A stretch of DNA of 64,000 bases from Calliopum simillimum (Eukaryota; Arthropoda; Insecta; Diptera; Lauxaniidae), in NCBI GenBank assembly GCA_951812925.1, contig OX638372.1, forward strand, positions 66,109,407 to 66,173,406, written 5' to 3'. The stretch's first letter is position 1, and each line of letters starts with the position of its first letter. A program made the translations under genes and the position numbers. Under the pieces are notes generated by a model, which was not told the DNA's origin, did no database searches, and saw nothing but the letters and a program-made list of their open reading frames with translations. Shown one piece after another: positions 55,061 through 64,000 of the stretch.

Positions 55061-55705
55061 TAGTCTTAAAGAGGGGTCAAGTAGTTTACTATAGGGCGAC
55101 ATGACGCGAATATATAGCTTAGCTGTCGCCAAGACCGTTAGTGCGTGGCGAAGAGCTACATCCTGTTAGAGGTGACCCTACTATAAACCGAACACTACGG
55201 ATCTAGACTGGGAGGTCGATAAAAATCCTCCTCCACTGGAGGGTAGCCGGTTAGTTGAGTCCGAATGGCTCCTTTCATTGCATTACCTTTCCTCAAAATT
55301 TATGAGCGTCTCGGGGAGCAGGCAAGTGAATCAAATCGAATCACTCGCTCAGTCAACTAGCCGATCGGTCAGCCCTAATTTTTTGGGAAGTGCGACTATC
55401 TGTCAGACCGATAATCTTGGTTCTGGCACGGTCATGTCTCTACCAAGCTAGGATTGCTGATAGTCGTGCGGGGTGAAGGAAAACACTCTTGGATGAACCT
55501 GTCCGCACATCAGGCCTTAGGACCTGGAGTGCGGGCAGTTTCATCCACTAAAAACCCCCTAAAATCGCCGTGGAACAGCTACGCGTGCGAACTTGTTTGC
55601 GGGGTAGAGTCAAACTTAGTAGCGAACTCCGTGCAAGGTCTGGCGAACCCACGGTTTAATTTAGCTATCCCGCTATGGGGAAATGTTTCTCATTTTATAT
55701 ATTTC

Positions 55706-57193
55706 ATGGACATTCCACAAAATAAAAAAACAATGGACTGCACACCAACAAAAGTGCATAATGAGGCTTTAAATAGCCTCACTAACCTTTCACTAGCTGA
55801 CGGAGCACATGGTTCCGCGGCTAGTGACTCTATGGACTGCGACGTCTTGCCGGAAGGGGTACTAGGTGCCCTTACTGGTGGTCCAGGGGGGGAGAATGCG
55901 GTACTCACTCAAGATTTGGGTGAGGGCGCATCCATCTCCTCGGACCAGGAGCGTATGCTCCTAAGTTCACCCCAGTCTGAGCGCACCGCGAACTCCTTGG
56001 CCCCGGTCAAGGAGCCTCAAACGAGGGCGAAGGTGAAGCTGTCTGGTGCCGGGCGCAAGAGACTCAAAACCTTGATCGCCAGTGGCCTATCGCTGGAAAC
56101 AGCGAGGGCTCTGGCATCAAGGCCGGGTTCAACGGCCGGCATTAAGCGTGCTTCGCAGCCACCCAAACGCGGTCGCTCAGACAGCACCTCACCGACGTCC
56201 CCTGTCAGATCGGTGAAGCGATTTGCTCCTCAAAGCGAATCTGGAGGTAGGAACAGCACCTTGGTGCAAAGCCTGCCACCAGATGCGCCTAAAGGATCTC
56301 CCGCTTTGCCGACCCTGGCGGAGGACAAGGGTGAAACAGTGGCCGTTTCCGAGAAGGAGGCTGAGCATAGTATTCCCGCAGGAATTCAGAGCTCAAAGCC
56401 CACCTTAGCGGAGGTGGTCATTTCCAAGAAGGTGGGCATTATGCCTGCCGACTTTCCGCAGGGCATATGGTCCCATGAACAAATTGTAGCGGTGCAAAAC
56501 TGCATCCTACAAGGTGTTTATGACGACCGGGATGGCCCTGTGAGACCCCATTTTGCAGGCTGCAGTTTCAAGCCTGGTTGGCTGGTCGTCAATTGTCTTG
56601 ATGACAAAACTGTAGCCTGGCTAAAGGCTTCAGCACCAGCTTTTGAGCCTTGGGAAGGAGCTAAGCTGAAGGTATTGGACGAGGCAGACGTGCCTAAAGC
56701 CCAAATCTTCATCGGCTACTTCCCGGGCTCAAGCAACTGGACAAACGAACGAATTCTGGGTCAAGTAAGGGCCCAGAATTCGGACGTTTGTCTGGGTGAT
56801 TGGCGGGTGCTGAACAGAGTTCAGAAGGGCGAGCACGTGGAGCTCGCAGTTGCTCTGGACCCCTCATCAGCCGAAAAGGTCGAAAAGCTGGGACATAAAG
56901 TGTTCTATGGTTTTGGAACTGCCCAGCTGCGACCGAGGCTGAAGGGGAACAGACCAAAAGGGGAGAGTGCACAGGATGATCGCCCCTCAACATCAAAAGC
57001 CGCGAGTGCACCACCGGCTAGGAGTTCAACCGCTGGGCGAAGTACCACACTTCGAGCACCCGCAGCAGAGAAGGGCAACAGTGCCTCACGACCAAAAAAA
57101 TTCTCTGCTTCGGGTCGACTTAGAAAGTGGGAAAGAAACGACCCAGACACTCTGCATGCCACAAAAGGTGGCAAAGTTAGGAAGGGGACCTAA
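55706..57193 (+). CDS. ORF1: LINE ORF1 protein (RNA-binding, gag-like)
   Basis: 495 residues from ATG 55,706 (MDIPQNKKTMDCTPTKVHNE). An in-frame ATG at 55,733 has a stronger fly initiation context (ACAATGG), and the frame stays open upstream to at least 55,493 (566 residues from that ATG), so the true start is undecided. The first 240 residues are low-complexity and Ser/Pro/Arg-rich with a basic patch (SGAGRKRLKTLIASGL). About residues 245-410 form the only globular part (PADFPQGIWSHEQIVAVQNC ... GDWRVLNRVQKGEHVELAVA), resembling the DUF4780-type domain of LOA and related LINEs, presumed RNA-binding. The basic tail (GRLRKWERN ... GGKVRKGT) lacks CCHC knuckles. It should coat the element RNA in a ribonucleoprotein. 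The stop TAA (57,191-57,193) overlaps the ORF2 start. Confidence 0.88.
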   Translation: MDIPQNKKTMDCTPTKVHNEALNSLTNLSLADGAHGSAASDSMDCDVLPEGVLGALTGGPGGENAVLTQDLGEGASISSDQERMLLSSPQSERTANSLAPVKEPQTRAKVKLSGAGRKRLKTLIASGLSLETARALASRPGSTAGIKRASQPPKRGRSDSTSPTSPVRSVKRFAPQSESGGRNSTLVQSLPPDAPKGSPALPTLAEDKGETVAVSEKEAEHSIPAGIQSSKPTLAEVVISKKVGIMPADFPQGIWSHEQIVAVQNCILQGVYDDRDGPVRPHFAGCSFKPGWLVVNCLDDKTVAWLKASAPAFEPWEGAKLKVLDEADVPKAQIFIGYFPGSSNWTNERILGQVRAQNSDVCLGDWRVLNRVQKGEHVELAVALDPSSAEKVEKLGHKVFYGFGTAQLRPRLKGNRPKGESAQDDRPSTSKAASAPPARSSTAGRSTTLRAPAAEKGNSASRPKKFSASGRLRKWERNDPDTLHATKGGKVRKGT

Positions 57194-57195
57194 TG
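57191..57195 (+). promoter_or_regulatory. TAATG stop-start overlap (termination-reinitiation signal)
   Basis: The ORF1 stop TAA shares its last A with the ORF2 ATG. In the R1-clade LINE SART1 a UAAUG junction supports ORF2 translation by reinitiation after ORF1 termination. The same arrangement here suggests, but does not prove, the same mechanism. Confidence 0.7.
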
Positions 57196-60100
57196 TCCCA
57201 TTCCCAATGTAATGCAGACCCCACCAGTTGGAGGCAACTTAAGTGCCTCCAAATCAACCTCCACCGGGCAGCAGCAGCTTCCTACAGGCTCAGCGCCATG
57301 GTGGACGAAAAGTGTCTGGCTTTCGTAGCCATCCAGAAGCCATGGGCTTCTAAAGGCCTCGTAAATGGCCTTTCGACAAAAACATGTAAGTTGGTCTACG
57401 ATAGTAATGTCGACCGTCCGCGGGCGGCTATCTTAATCAATAAACACTTTAAATTTCTTCCCATTTCAGAGCTCATCCAAAGGGACCTGGTGGCGGTGCA
57501 GGCAGAGGTGCCTAGTGCCAGAGGGAAGAAGAACATCGTCTTGGCGTCACTCTACCTTCCGGGCGACTCGGAGGAGGCGGTAACAAATGAGCTAAAGCAG
57601 CTCACGGAATACTGCCATAGCAAAAACCTCCAGTGGGTGGTGTGCTGCGACGCCAACGCGTATCATACGGTATGGGGCAGCACAAACACAAACAAACGAG
57701 GTGAGTCCATCTTTGATTTCATTACTACAAAAAACTTAGTGGTAGCAAACAGGGGGAATGAACCCACATTTGTAAATGTCGTTAGGAGAGAGGTTTTAGA
57801 TCTTACCCTATCTAGTACTTTTATTTCTAATAACATCTCTGACTGGAGAGTGCTGGATGAAGTCTCCTTGTCGGATCATCGTTACATAAGCTTTGATCTG
57901 AAGGGAGATACAGAAGACACTTTTGCGGTTAGAGATGTTAAGAGAACCAACTGGTCTCTTTATACATTCCATTTAGAGCAAAACATTGAATGCCTGAGTG
58001 GGAAAATAACTAACTCACAAGAATTAGATCAAGTAGTTAACACAATCACAAACAGTATCACTGATGCTTTCGAGAAAAGCTGCACACCAAAAGTTAAAAA
58101 ACGTTCTCGCAACGTACCCTGGTGGAGCGGGGAGCTGGATAAGCTGCGGCTGAAAGCTCGACAACTCTTTAATAGGGCTAAATCCAACGGGGATTGGGCA
58201 GCATATAGAATTGCCCTAACAGACTACAACAAGGAGCTGAGAAGGTCAAAAAGGGCATCATGGAGAGAGTACTGTGAGGGGATTGAGTTACTCCCAACAG
58301 CTACAAGGCTCCAAAAGTCCTTTATAAAAGACCACTCAAACGGCCTTTCAACACTTAAAAGGGCAAATGGGGATTATACGGAAAGCCCGGAGGAAACTGG
58401 ACAGCTATTACTGGACACACATTTCCCAGGCTGTGTTAGGTGCGAAGAGTCCTGCGAACCAACCAGAGATACAAAATTCCTGGTGGCTACCAGACGGAAC
58501 TTCTCCTTAGCCCGTAAAATTTTTACCATTGAAAAAGTTAAATGGGCAGTCTCCACTTTTAACCCATTTAAATCTCCTGGGGCGGATAATATTCAACCTT
58601 GCCTATTGCAGAAAGGTATAGATATACTGGCACCTACTCTAACTAATATCTTTAGGCTAAGCCTAGAACTAGGAACAGTACCTGAAGATTGGACTAGAGC
58701 CCGAGTTGCTTTTATTCCTAAAGCAGGCAAAAAGGCGGACCACACGCCCAAAGCCTATCGGCCTATAAGTCTAACCTCATTTCTTCTAAAAACAATGGAG
58801 AAAATTTTAGATCAGTATCTTAGAAGTGTGTACCTTGAGGCTGCACCTCTACACCCTGAACAATATGCCTACCAATCGGGTAAATCGACTGAAACCGCCA
58901 TACATAGCCTCACGACTAAAATTGAGAAGGCTTTAGGGGACAAGGAAGTAGCACTCTGTTCATCTATTGACATACAGGGAGCTTTTGACAACACGACTTT
59001 TAAGTCAATTGAGGAATCACTGATCAGGAAGGGAATACCCAAAATGATCATTGATTGGGTCCTCAACATGCTTAAAAATAGGACAATCATCTATGAAGCG
59101 GGCACAGAAAGGTTAACTGTAAGGACAACTAAAGGTTGCCCCCAGGGAGGTGTACTGTCACCGCTCTTATGGATTCTAGTCATCGACGAACTACTAGAAA
59201 TTCTCGATGATCACAAATTCGTGGTCCAGGGCTTTGCTGACGATCTGATTATTATGGTTAGAGGCAAGTTTGACTCTACCGTAACTGAACGAATGCAACT
59301 AGCTCTCAACTTAGCTCTAGGCTGGTGTCGAGAGAAAGGACTCGAGATTAACCCTAGTAAAACCACACTGGTGCCCTTTACCCGGAAGAGGAAGCTAAAC
59401 CTGAAAGCTTTAAATCTGGGGGGAAAGGTACTAACGGTTTCCGAGGAGATGAAATATCTAGGAGTAATTCTAGATAAGAGTCTAACTTGGAATAGTCATC
59501 TATCATACATCACAAATAAAGCCTTAAGAATAACATATGCTTGTCAAAGGCTATATGGTAAAACATGGGGACTACGGCCAAAAATGATGGCATGGTCCTA
59601 TAAAACTATCACCGTACCAATGATCACTTATGCTGCATTAGCATGGTGGCCAAAAGTTGACCAAGTAGGGGCTCAGAATGAACTAAACAGGATCTTCAGA
59701 ATAGCCTGCTTGGGTATTACAGGGGCACTAAAGACGTGCCCGACAGTAGCTCTAGGCATGCTCACGGGTCTCACCCCTCTTCACCTTATGGTTAAGAAAG
59801 AAGCAGCCTGTGCGGCCCTCAGACTACCTCATTTACAACAACTTAAAGAAGGCAATCTAACAGGGCATGTCAAGATCCTGGATATATTCTGGGACACGCC
59901 ATGCCGTTCGGTCTCCGATAAGATAAGTAAAAAATTTGTTTTCTCTAGAAAATTCAAAGTGGTAATCAATGACCGCGCTGAATGGAAGAGGAAGGACATA
60001 AATGTAAAACAGGGCTCACAGGTATGGTTCACTGACGGGTCCAAAATGGAAGATGGCAGCGCGGGAGCTGGAGTTGTGGGACCAAGATTCCAGAAAGCAG

Positions 60101-60843
60101 TTGCAATGGGAAAAACAGCTTCTATTTTTCAGGCGGAGGTCCACGCTTTAGAGTTATGTGCTAGAGAATGTCTAAGAAGGGACACTTCCGGCACCGACAT
60201 ATACATTTACTCGGACAGCCAAGCAACTCTAAAATCACTAATGGCTTTTTCAATGCACTCCAAGCTTGTCTGGGAGTGTTTTGAACTTCTTCAAGCCCTA
60301 GCCAGGAGGAATGAAGTTACTCTAGTTTGGATACCAGGTCACGAGGGGCATGAAGGCAACGAAAGGGCAGATTGCTTGGCCAAGAGGGGCGCACTCAATA
60401 CTTTCATAGGCCCAGAACCCTTCTGCGGGGTAAACAACAGTTTTAAAAATAACTTAATACGCGAATGGGAAAAGGAAAGCCTCTCCGATCACTGGAGAGC
60501 CAAAGAAGGTATGCGACAGGCGAAGAGGCTGATCGATCCAAAACAAGTTAAGGCTGAAGCTGTTCTAAATCTCAGCAGAAAAGATATAAAAACGTACAGT
60601 GAAATAATGACAGGTCACTGTAAACTTAATTATCACCTAAAAAAGATGGGTTTGGTAGACGATGACTCCTGTAGACTCTGCTTAGAGGACTTGGAAACAG
60701 CAGAGCATGTGCTATGTGCATGCCCTGCTGCGTTTAGACGCAGAATTAAGTATCTAGGAGCTGAGATTTTAGATCCAGGTGACATAGGTAAAATTAATCC
60801 CATAGCAGTAACAAGATTTATAGATAGTCTGGAACTGTTTTGA
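57193..60843 (+). CDS. ORF2: LINE ORF2 polyprotein: AP endonuclease, reverse transcriptase, RNase H
   Basis: 1,216 residues, MSHSQCNADPTSW start. The endonuclease (about 16-240) shows N22 (LQINLHR), D153/N155 (CCDANAYHTVWG) and D228/H229 (SLSDHRY). The catalytic Glu expected in the QEPW box is K49 (AIQKPW). The RT (about 440-760) has SIDIQGAFD (D593), KGCPQGGVLSPLL and FADD (681-684). RNase H (about 940-1065) has the full tetrad D948 (FTDGSK), E982 (QAEVHA), D1008 (YSDSQA) and D1060 (NERAD). The C-terminal knuckle is C1160-x2-C1163-x8-H1172-x4-C1177. When whole, such a protein nicks the target, primes cDNA on it and copies the RNA. The K49 change should cripple cleavage, although this copy arrived by a functional source. 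TGA at 60,841-60,843. Confidence 0.93.
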   Translation: MSHSQCNADPTSWRQLKCLQINLHRAAAASYRLSAMVDEKCLAFVAIQKPWASKGLVNGLSTKTCKLVYDSNVDRPRAAILINKHFKFLPISELIQRDLVAVQAEVPSARGKKNIVLASLYLPGDSEEAVTNELKQLTEYCHSKNLQWVVCCDANAYHTVWGSTNTNKRGESIFDFITTKNLVVANRGNEPTFVNVVRREVLDLTLSSTFISNNISDWRVLDEVSLSDHRYISFDLKGDTEDTFAVRDVKRTNWSLYTFHLEQNIECLSGKITNSQELDQVVNTITNSITDAFEKSCTPKVKKRSRNVPWWSGELDKLRLKARQLFNRAKSNGDWAAYRIALTDYNKELRRSKRASWREYCEGIELLPTATRLQKSFIKDHSNGLSTLKRANGDYTESPEETGQLLLDTHFPGCVRCEESCEPTRDTKFLVATRRNFSLARKIFTIEKVKWAVSTFNPFKSPGADNIQPCLLQKGIDILAPTLTNIFRLSLELGTVPEDWTRARVAFIPKAGKKADHTPKAYRPISLTSFLLKTMEKILDQYLRSVYLEAAPLHPEQYAYQSGKSTETAIHSLTTKIEKALGDKEVALCSSIDIQGAFDNTTFKSIEESLIRKGIPKMIIDWVLNMLKNRTIIYEAGTERLTVRTTKGCPQGGVLSPLLWILVIDELLEILDDHKFVVQGFADDLIIMVRGKFDSTVTERMQLALNLALGWCREKGLEINPSKTTLVPFTRKRKLNLKALNLGGKVLTVSEEMKYLGVILDKSLTWNSHLSYITNKALRITYACQRLYGKTWGLRPKMMAWSYKTITVPMITYAALAWWPKVDQVGAQNELNRIFRIACLGITGALKTCPTVALGMLTGLTPLHLMVKKEAACAALRLPHLQQLKEGNLTGHVKILDIFWDTPCRSVSDKISKKFVFSRKFKVVINDRAEWKRKDINVKQGSQVWFTDGSKMEDGSAGAGVVGPRFQKAVAMGKTASIFQAEVHALELCARECLRRDTSGTDIYIYSDSQATLKSLMAFSMHSKLVWECFELLQALARRNEVTLVWIPGHEGHEGNERADCLAKRGALNTFIGPEPFCGVNNSFKNNLIREWEKESLSDHWRAKEGMRQAKRLIDPKQVKAEAVLNLSRKDIKTYSEIMTGHCKLNYHLKKMGLVDDDSCRLCLEDLETAEHVLCACPAAFRRRIKYLGAEILDPGDIGKINPIAVTRFIDSLELF

Positions 60844-60916
60844 TTAGGGAAAGAGGCTGTACAAAAGATCTTTCAGGTCGCAGTACAATCTAGAGCCTTT
60901 AAAATAATAATAATAA
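60844..60916 (+). other. LINE 3' UTR and AAT-repeat tail
   Basis: A 73-bp 3' end with GAGGCTGTACAAAAGATC and CAGTACAATCTAGAGCC, ending in an AATAATAATAAT tail that touches the target duplication. No AATAAA followed by poly-A inside the element. Confidence 0.75.
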
Positions 60917-60928
60917 TAGTCTTAAAGA

Positions 60929-62199
60929 ATAAAGTGACATATTTTACATATGAAGATGTACTTATATTGTGGTATTTGAAATAACTATTTTAAATTCTTC
61001 TTTAAAATGTTTGGCTTGTTAACAAAAAATCCTGTTTGTTTTTGCAATGGAAGTCTGAGAACTTGTCGCTCCAAAAGAGATGGGCACATTAATCATGATC
61101 CTTTTTTAGTTTTTTTCCTTATGATTGATTAAAAAAATCAAATTTTTTTTTTCAGTAAAAAACAGCCGGTCGAAAATAATAAAATTACTTAGTTTAAAAT
61201 ACTCGCAAGCAGCCAAAGGCCTATTACTTTTTATAGCATTAAGCAATATAAAACTTGTTAGAACTAAATACATGTACATTAGAGTGGTTCAAAATCTAAA
61301 CTTGTTGTGATTTTTAGTGCTAAGGTCTTAAAATATACCTATGATTTTTCTGAGTTTTAAAGCGTTCTTGCTAGTGCTTAATAAAATTATCAAGTAAAGT
61401 AAAGTAAAGATTTATTAAGACTTCTTTTGGTGCAGTGTTGTAATAATATACATAGATATGGATGAATATAATTTCGTTGAAAAAACTTAGAACTATTTGT
61501 ATTATTCTAATATTTTAAATAGGAAATCGCGACTTGCTAAATTTATAAAATGATTGATAAGATAATTTAAATTATTTGAATTGAACAGTGTTTGCTTCCG
61601 ACACATAGACTATAACATGAGATGAAGTTATCTCTTAAAAAACTTAAATTACTTAAAAATATCTTATGCTAAGTCGAAACCCTTACATCAAAAACGATGT
61701 GCCAAAAGATTTTTGTATTAAAGATGCGATCCAAAGAAATTTTTAAACATAAAAACAACACAGCCATTCCATGCCTAGGGTTACAAGATTTGGCTTGAAG
61801 ATCTCGGATTTTGCTTAAATTAAGTACATGATTTATAAAAAATATGAGCTTATGCTCTTGATCTTGTTTGTATACGATTTTTTTTTAAGGAGATATAGAC
61901 GAAACAGTCCAATAGAGTATTATTTATTACGCAAATAATATGGAAAACTTAAAAGTTCAATTCGCTGCCAGTAAATTATGTATCTATATTATAAGCTCTC
62001 TTTTGGTCAGCATTTTCCTCATCTGTACTTGCAGCAGACAGTTAAACTAGTGGGGATTAAAAAAAATTGAATCACTCTAATGCACATACAACTCTGTAGT
62101 ATATACAGCGTAGGTATCGTTGAAAAAAACTTTTGTTGAAAGTTTAAAATTACATATTACAAGTTCATGTTTACGACTTGTTTACAAAAACTCCAACAT
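60929..62199. other. No gene seen
   Basis: AT-rich, no repeat relationship to the rest of the window detected by eye, no coding frame. Confidence 0.5.
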
Positions 62200-62930
62200 A
62201 GAAATATAACAAACGCCCAGAGGTTTAAAATTTAACCATCAACATCATCAGAGTCTTGGCAGGGGAGCAGCACTAACAAAGGCATAAATAGGAAAGCAGC
62301 AGCAAAAAAATCAAAAGGATAAACAACAACAGCGACAAAACCAACAAAAAAAAAAACTTTAAGACCCAGAAAAAATTGAATGTTTAACAGCGCGGAAGCA
62401 AAACACACGCTCCGTACCGCCCTGCATCACATCATAGTTTTGCTGCATCACTCAGCCAATGCTAACACGTTGTATGCTGCAAGGACATTCGCAAAGTTTT
62501 CGCTTACGCTTGTCCCCCCCAACAACGTAACCTGACGCTTAGCATCGCGTTAAAGTTGAAGTTCCCGTTTCCCTGCGTTCGTGTTGACCCCAGTGGTGCG
62601 GTGCACAAACAGCTAATGCCTCATTATTGTGGGCATTCAAAGTTGTGTGTGGGCGTAACCAAAGCATTTTTCATTTGCATGTTAACAACAACAACAACAA
62701 GAATAAATTCAAGGATAATGCATTTGTATGTAACACACTGACACATTCACATATTTCAAAAAACAAAATCATAAAGATTCACACACACGAAAACAAAAAG
62801 CAAATTAGCTGCTACAATTCGCATACGCGAATGACACAGCGACGCGTTTTTTATAAATTGCGTCAAAAAAGATCGCAGCGTTAAATGATTGCGGTGATAA
62901 GGTGTGTTAAGTGGCATTTAGAATAGAAAG
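62200..62930. other. Unique-looking, GC-balanced island without an ORF
   Basis: 62,390-62,640 (CACGCTCCGTACCGCCCTGC, AACGTAACCTGACGCTTAGC) stands out against AT-rich flanks. CAACAACAACAACAAGAA microsatellite lies at 62,684. Two short overlapping frames at 62,556-62,884 lack any signature. Possibly conserved non-coding DNA (inference). Confidence 0.4.
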
Positions 62931-64000
62931 TGTACAACGTTTAGAAGGATTTATTTGAATATTTGCCACATAAGCATCTAAAAATTACTTAAAATAATAT
63001 CTTATCTATATATTAATACGCAAGACAACAACTTGTCCATCTTTTTTTACTATCTTAGAAACGGAGTACGACTTTAAATTATACACCATTAGAAAGGTAT
63101 TTATGTGTAGATGAGCACAATGTTAATATTATGTTAATATTTTGATTTTAAGCCAGGTTAAATTAAATAAAAATTTTTTAATATTAACAACAAAAACTAC
63201 ACAGAGCTAAAAAAAGGATAAAGCACAAAGAGAAAGACAAAAAGCCTAACACCAAGTTCATGTTTTTTGTTTTGTTTATATTTCGCTTGAATTATACCAG
63301 GGATGAAAAAAAAGTTCTAAAAGTGTACAAAATGTATCAAAATTATTCAATACATTTGTGGTCGAATTTTGACTATTGGGTGTTTCTAGTACATTTAATT
63401 GAATGAAGAGCTCAGTAGGAGAAAGATTGGTCAAATAGGCATGATATTAGGCATAATTGTTGTTGTGATTTGATATCCAAAATTATGTACCAAGCAAGAG
63501 ATACTTAGTATAATTTTCACTTAATATATTGAGACCGATATAGAGTGGGTGGGAATCGATAGAACACCGGAAAATGTAAAATTCTTGAGACTGAACAATT
63601 TTTCTTAGAATCATTTTTTCGAAATTCGCAAAGCAAACGGAGTTATTTTTACCGTTATTTTTGAAAGAGGAATACGTCCATAAGTAATGTCATACATATT
63701 TTGTGCTTCTACTTAATATGAAAGAACCGAAGCAGGCAAACTGCCTTCTTTCCTTGTTTTTTTTTTTATGGATGATGTCATTGGCCACCAAGACCAGACA
63801 CGAATTAAAAAGTCAGCAATGTGATCATTTCTAATATCAAAGCACAACAAAATGCTTATAAGATCTGTAGGAAAGCTTTCTAATAGGTCTGATTATGATC
63901 AGATCAGATTAAAAAGATCTCAAAGAAGGCAAGAAAGAAAGTAGCAGGCACTGAACATTTTCCGACTGGGAGTGCTCTCTTCTTCAGATTTCTAAATCAT
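62931..64000. other. No gene seen
   Basis: AT-rich. ATCTATATATTAATACGC near 63,005 looks like a generic insect mobile-element end, but no partner or body was recognised. Poly-T near 63,760. Confidence 0.4.

Larger units (their letters stand above)
55073..60916 (+). mobile_element. Full-length LOA-like non-LTR retrotransposon
   Basis: 5,844 bp bounded by the perfect 12-bp direct repeat TAGTCTTAAAGA (55,061-55,072 and 60,917-60,928). Layout: a 5' UTR of about 0.63 kb starting GGGGTCAAGTAG, ORF1, ORF2 overlapping by one base, a short 3' UTR and an AATAATAATAAT tail instead of poly-A. It is strikingly more GC-rich than its surroundings. Both ORFs are open throughout, and the target duplication is undamaged, so insertion was recent. 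The ORF2 composition (APE, RT, RNase H, C-terminal CCHC) and the start LQINLHRAAAAS fit LOA in the I/Jockey-R1 assemblage. Clade by motif, not by phylogeny. Confidence 0.9.

Noticed and set aside
55454..55705. Upstream extension of LINE ORF1
   Set aside because: Frame is open, but the sequence looks like a 5' UTR and initiation contexts are weak; kept only as an alternative start (ATG 55,493).
55690..60044. Several minus-strand frames of 60-100 codons across the LINE
   Set aside because: Antisense shadows of GC-rich ORF1/ORF2; the plus frames carry all catalytic motifs.
63000..63130. Helitron-like start (ATCTATATATTAATACGC)
   Set aside because: Only one end-like motif, no CTRR-type 3' end with hairpin and no Rep/helicase; insufficient.
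1..64000. CRISPR array, prophage, operon or bacterial features
   Set aside because: Repeats are of eukaryotic transposon type, spacing is irregular, and all recognised proteins are eukaryotic mobile-element proteins.
1..64000. LTR retrotransposon or endogenous virus
   Set aside because: No gag/pol/env motifs, primer-binding site or paired LTRs were seen.

Overview
The window looks like nuclear DNA of a cyclorrhaphan fly, possibly a tephritid or a relative. It is AT-rich with frequent CA/TG, TATG and CAA microsatellites. Its transposon content is typical of Diptera: mariners with DD34D and DD41D signatures, a probable DD37E-type Tc1-like family, pogo-like remnants, an RTE-like LINE and a LOA-like LINE. 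It also carries a dispersed repeat whose core (GACAGACGGACAT ... CTGATCAAGAATATATA) resembles one I remember from Drosophila. I could not support any complete host gene, rRNA or functional tRNA. The species is inference.

The only intact protein genes are the two ORFs of a full-length LOA-like non-LTR retrotransposon at 55,073-60,916. It is bounded by a perfect 12-bp target-site duplication. ORF1 and ORF2 overlap by one base in TAATG. ORF2 carries endonuclease, reverse transcriptase, RNase H and a C-terminal zinc-knuckle-like motif. The endonuclease catalytic Glu reads Lys.

Most other recognisable elements are dead. 0-12 kb: a long-TIR element with a 10-bp duplication (2,810-4,631), a piggyBac-like MITE (5,890-6,217), nested foldbacks (9.1-10.0 kb) and a pogo-like element (10,136-11,363). 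13.7-23.5 kb: a DD41D mariner, a CAAGAC-rich palindrome, a probable DD37E element with a repeat nested in it, a second DD41D-like fragment and a DD34D mariner. 26-31 kb: a 424-bp tandem array, then a minus-strand RTE-like LINE interrupted by a TA-flanked MITE. 32.8-36.3 kb: a pogo-like C-terminal pseudogene split by a 668-bp insertion, and a cluster of tRNA-like (SINE-like) segments. 38-41.3 kb: two foldbacks and a second DD34D mariner. 44-45.6 kb: an inverted Tc1 remnant plus repeats.

The strangest block is 48,140-52,493. A TA-flanked element with 16-bp TIRs has apparently been invaded by a 2.3-kb near-perfect foldback (48,300-50,572) and by a 542-bp element built of hairpins of ACATAATCCCCAT with a perfect 9-bp duplication (50,673-51,214). 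At least fifteen inverted-repeat structures are visible in 64 kb. Stretches between them (for example 6.9-9.1, 12.5-13.7, 19.2-20.5, 23.5-26.1, 36.3-38.2, 41.6-44.0, 45.6-47.3 and 60.9-64.0 kb) are AT-rich, probably intergenic or intronic, with no gene I can defend.
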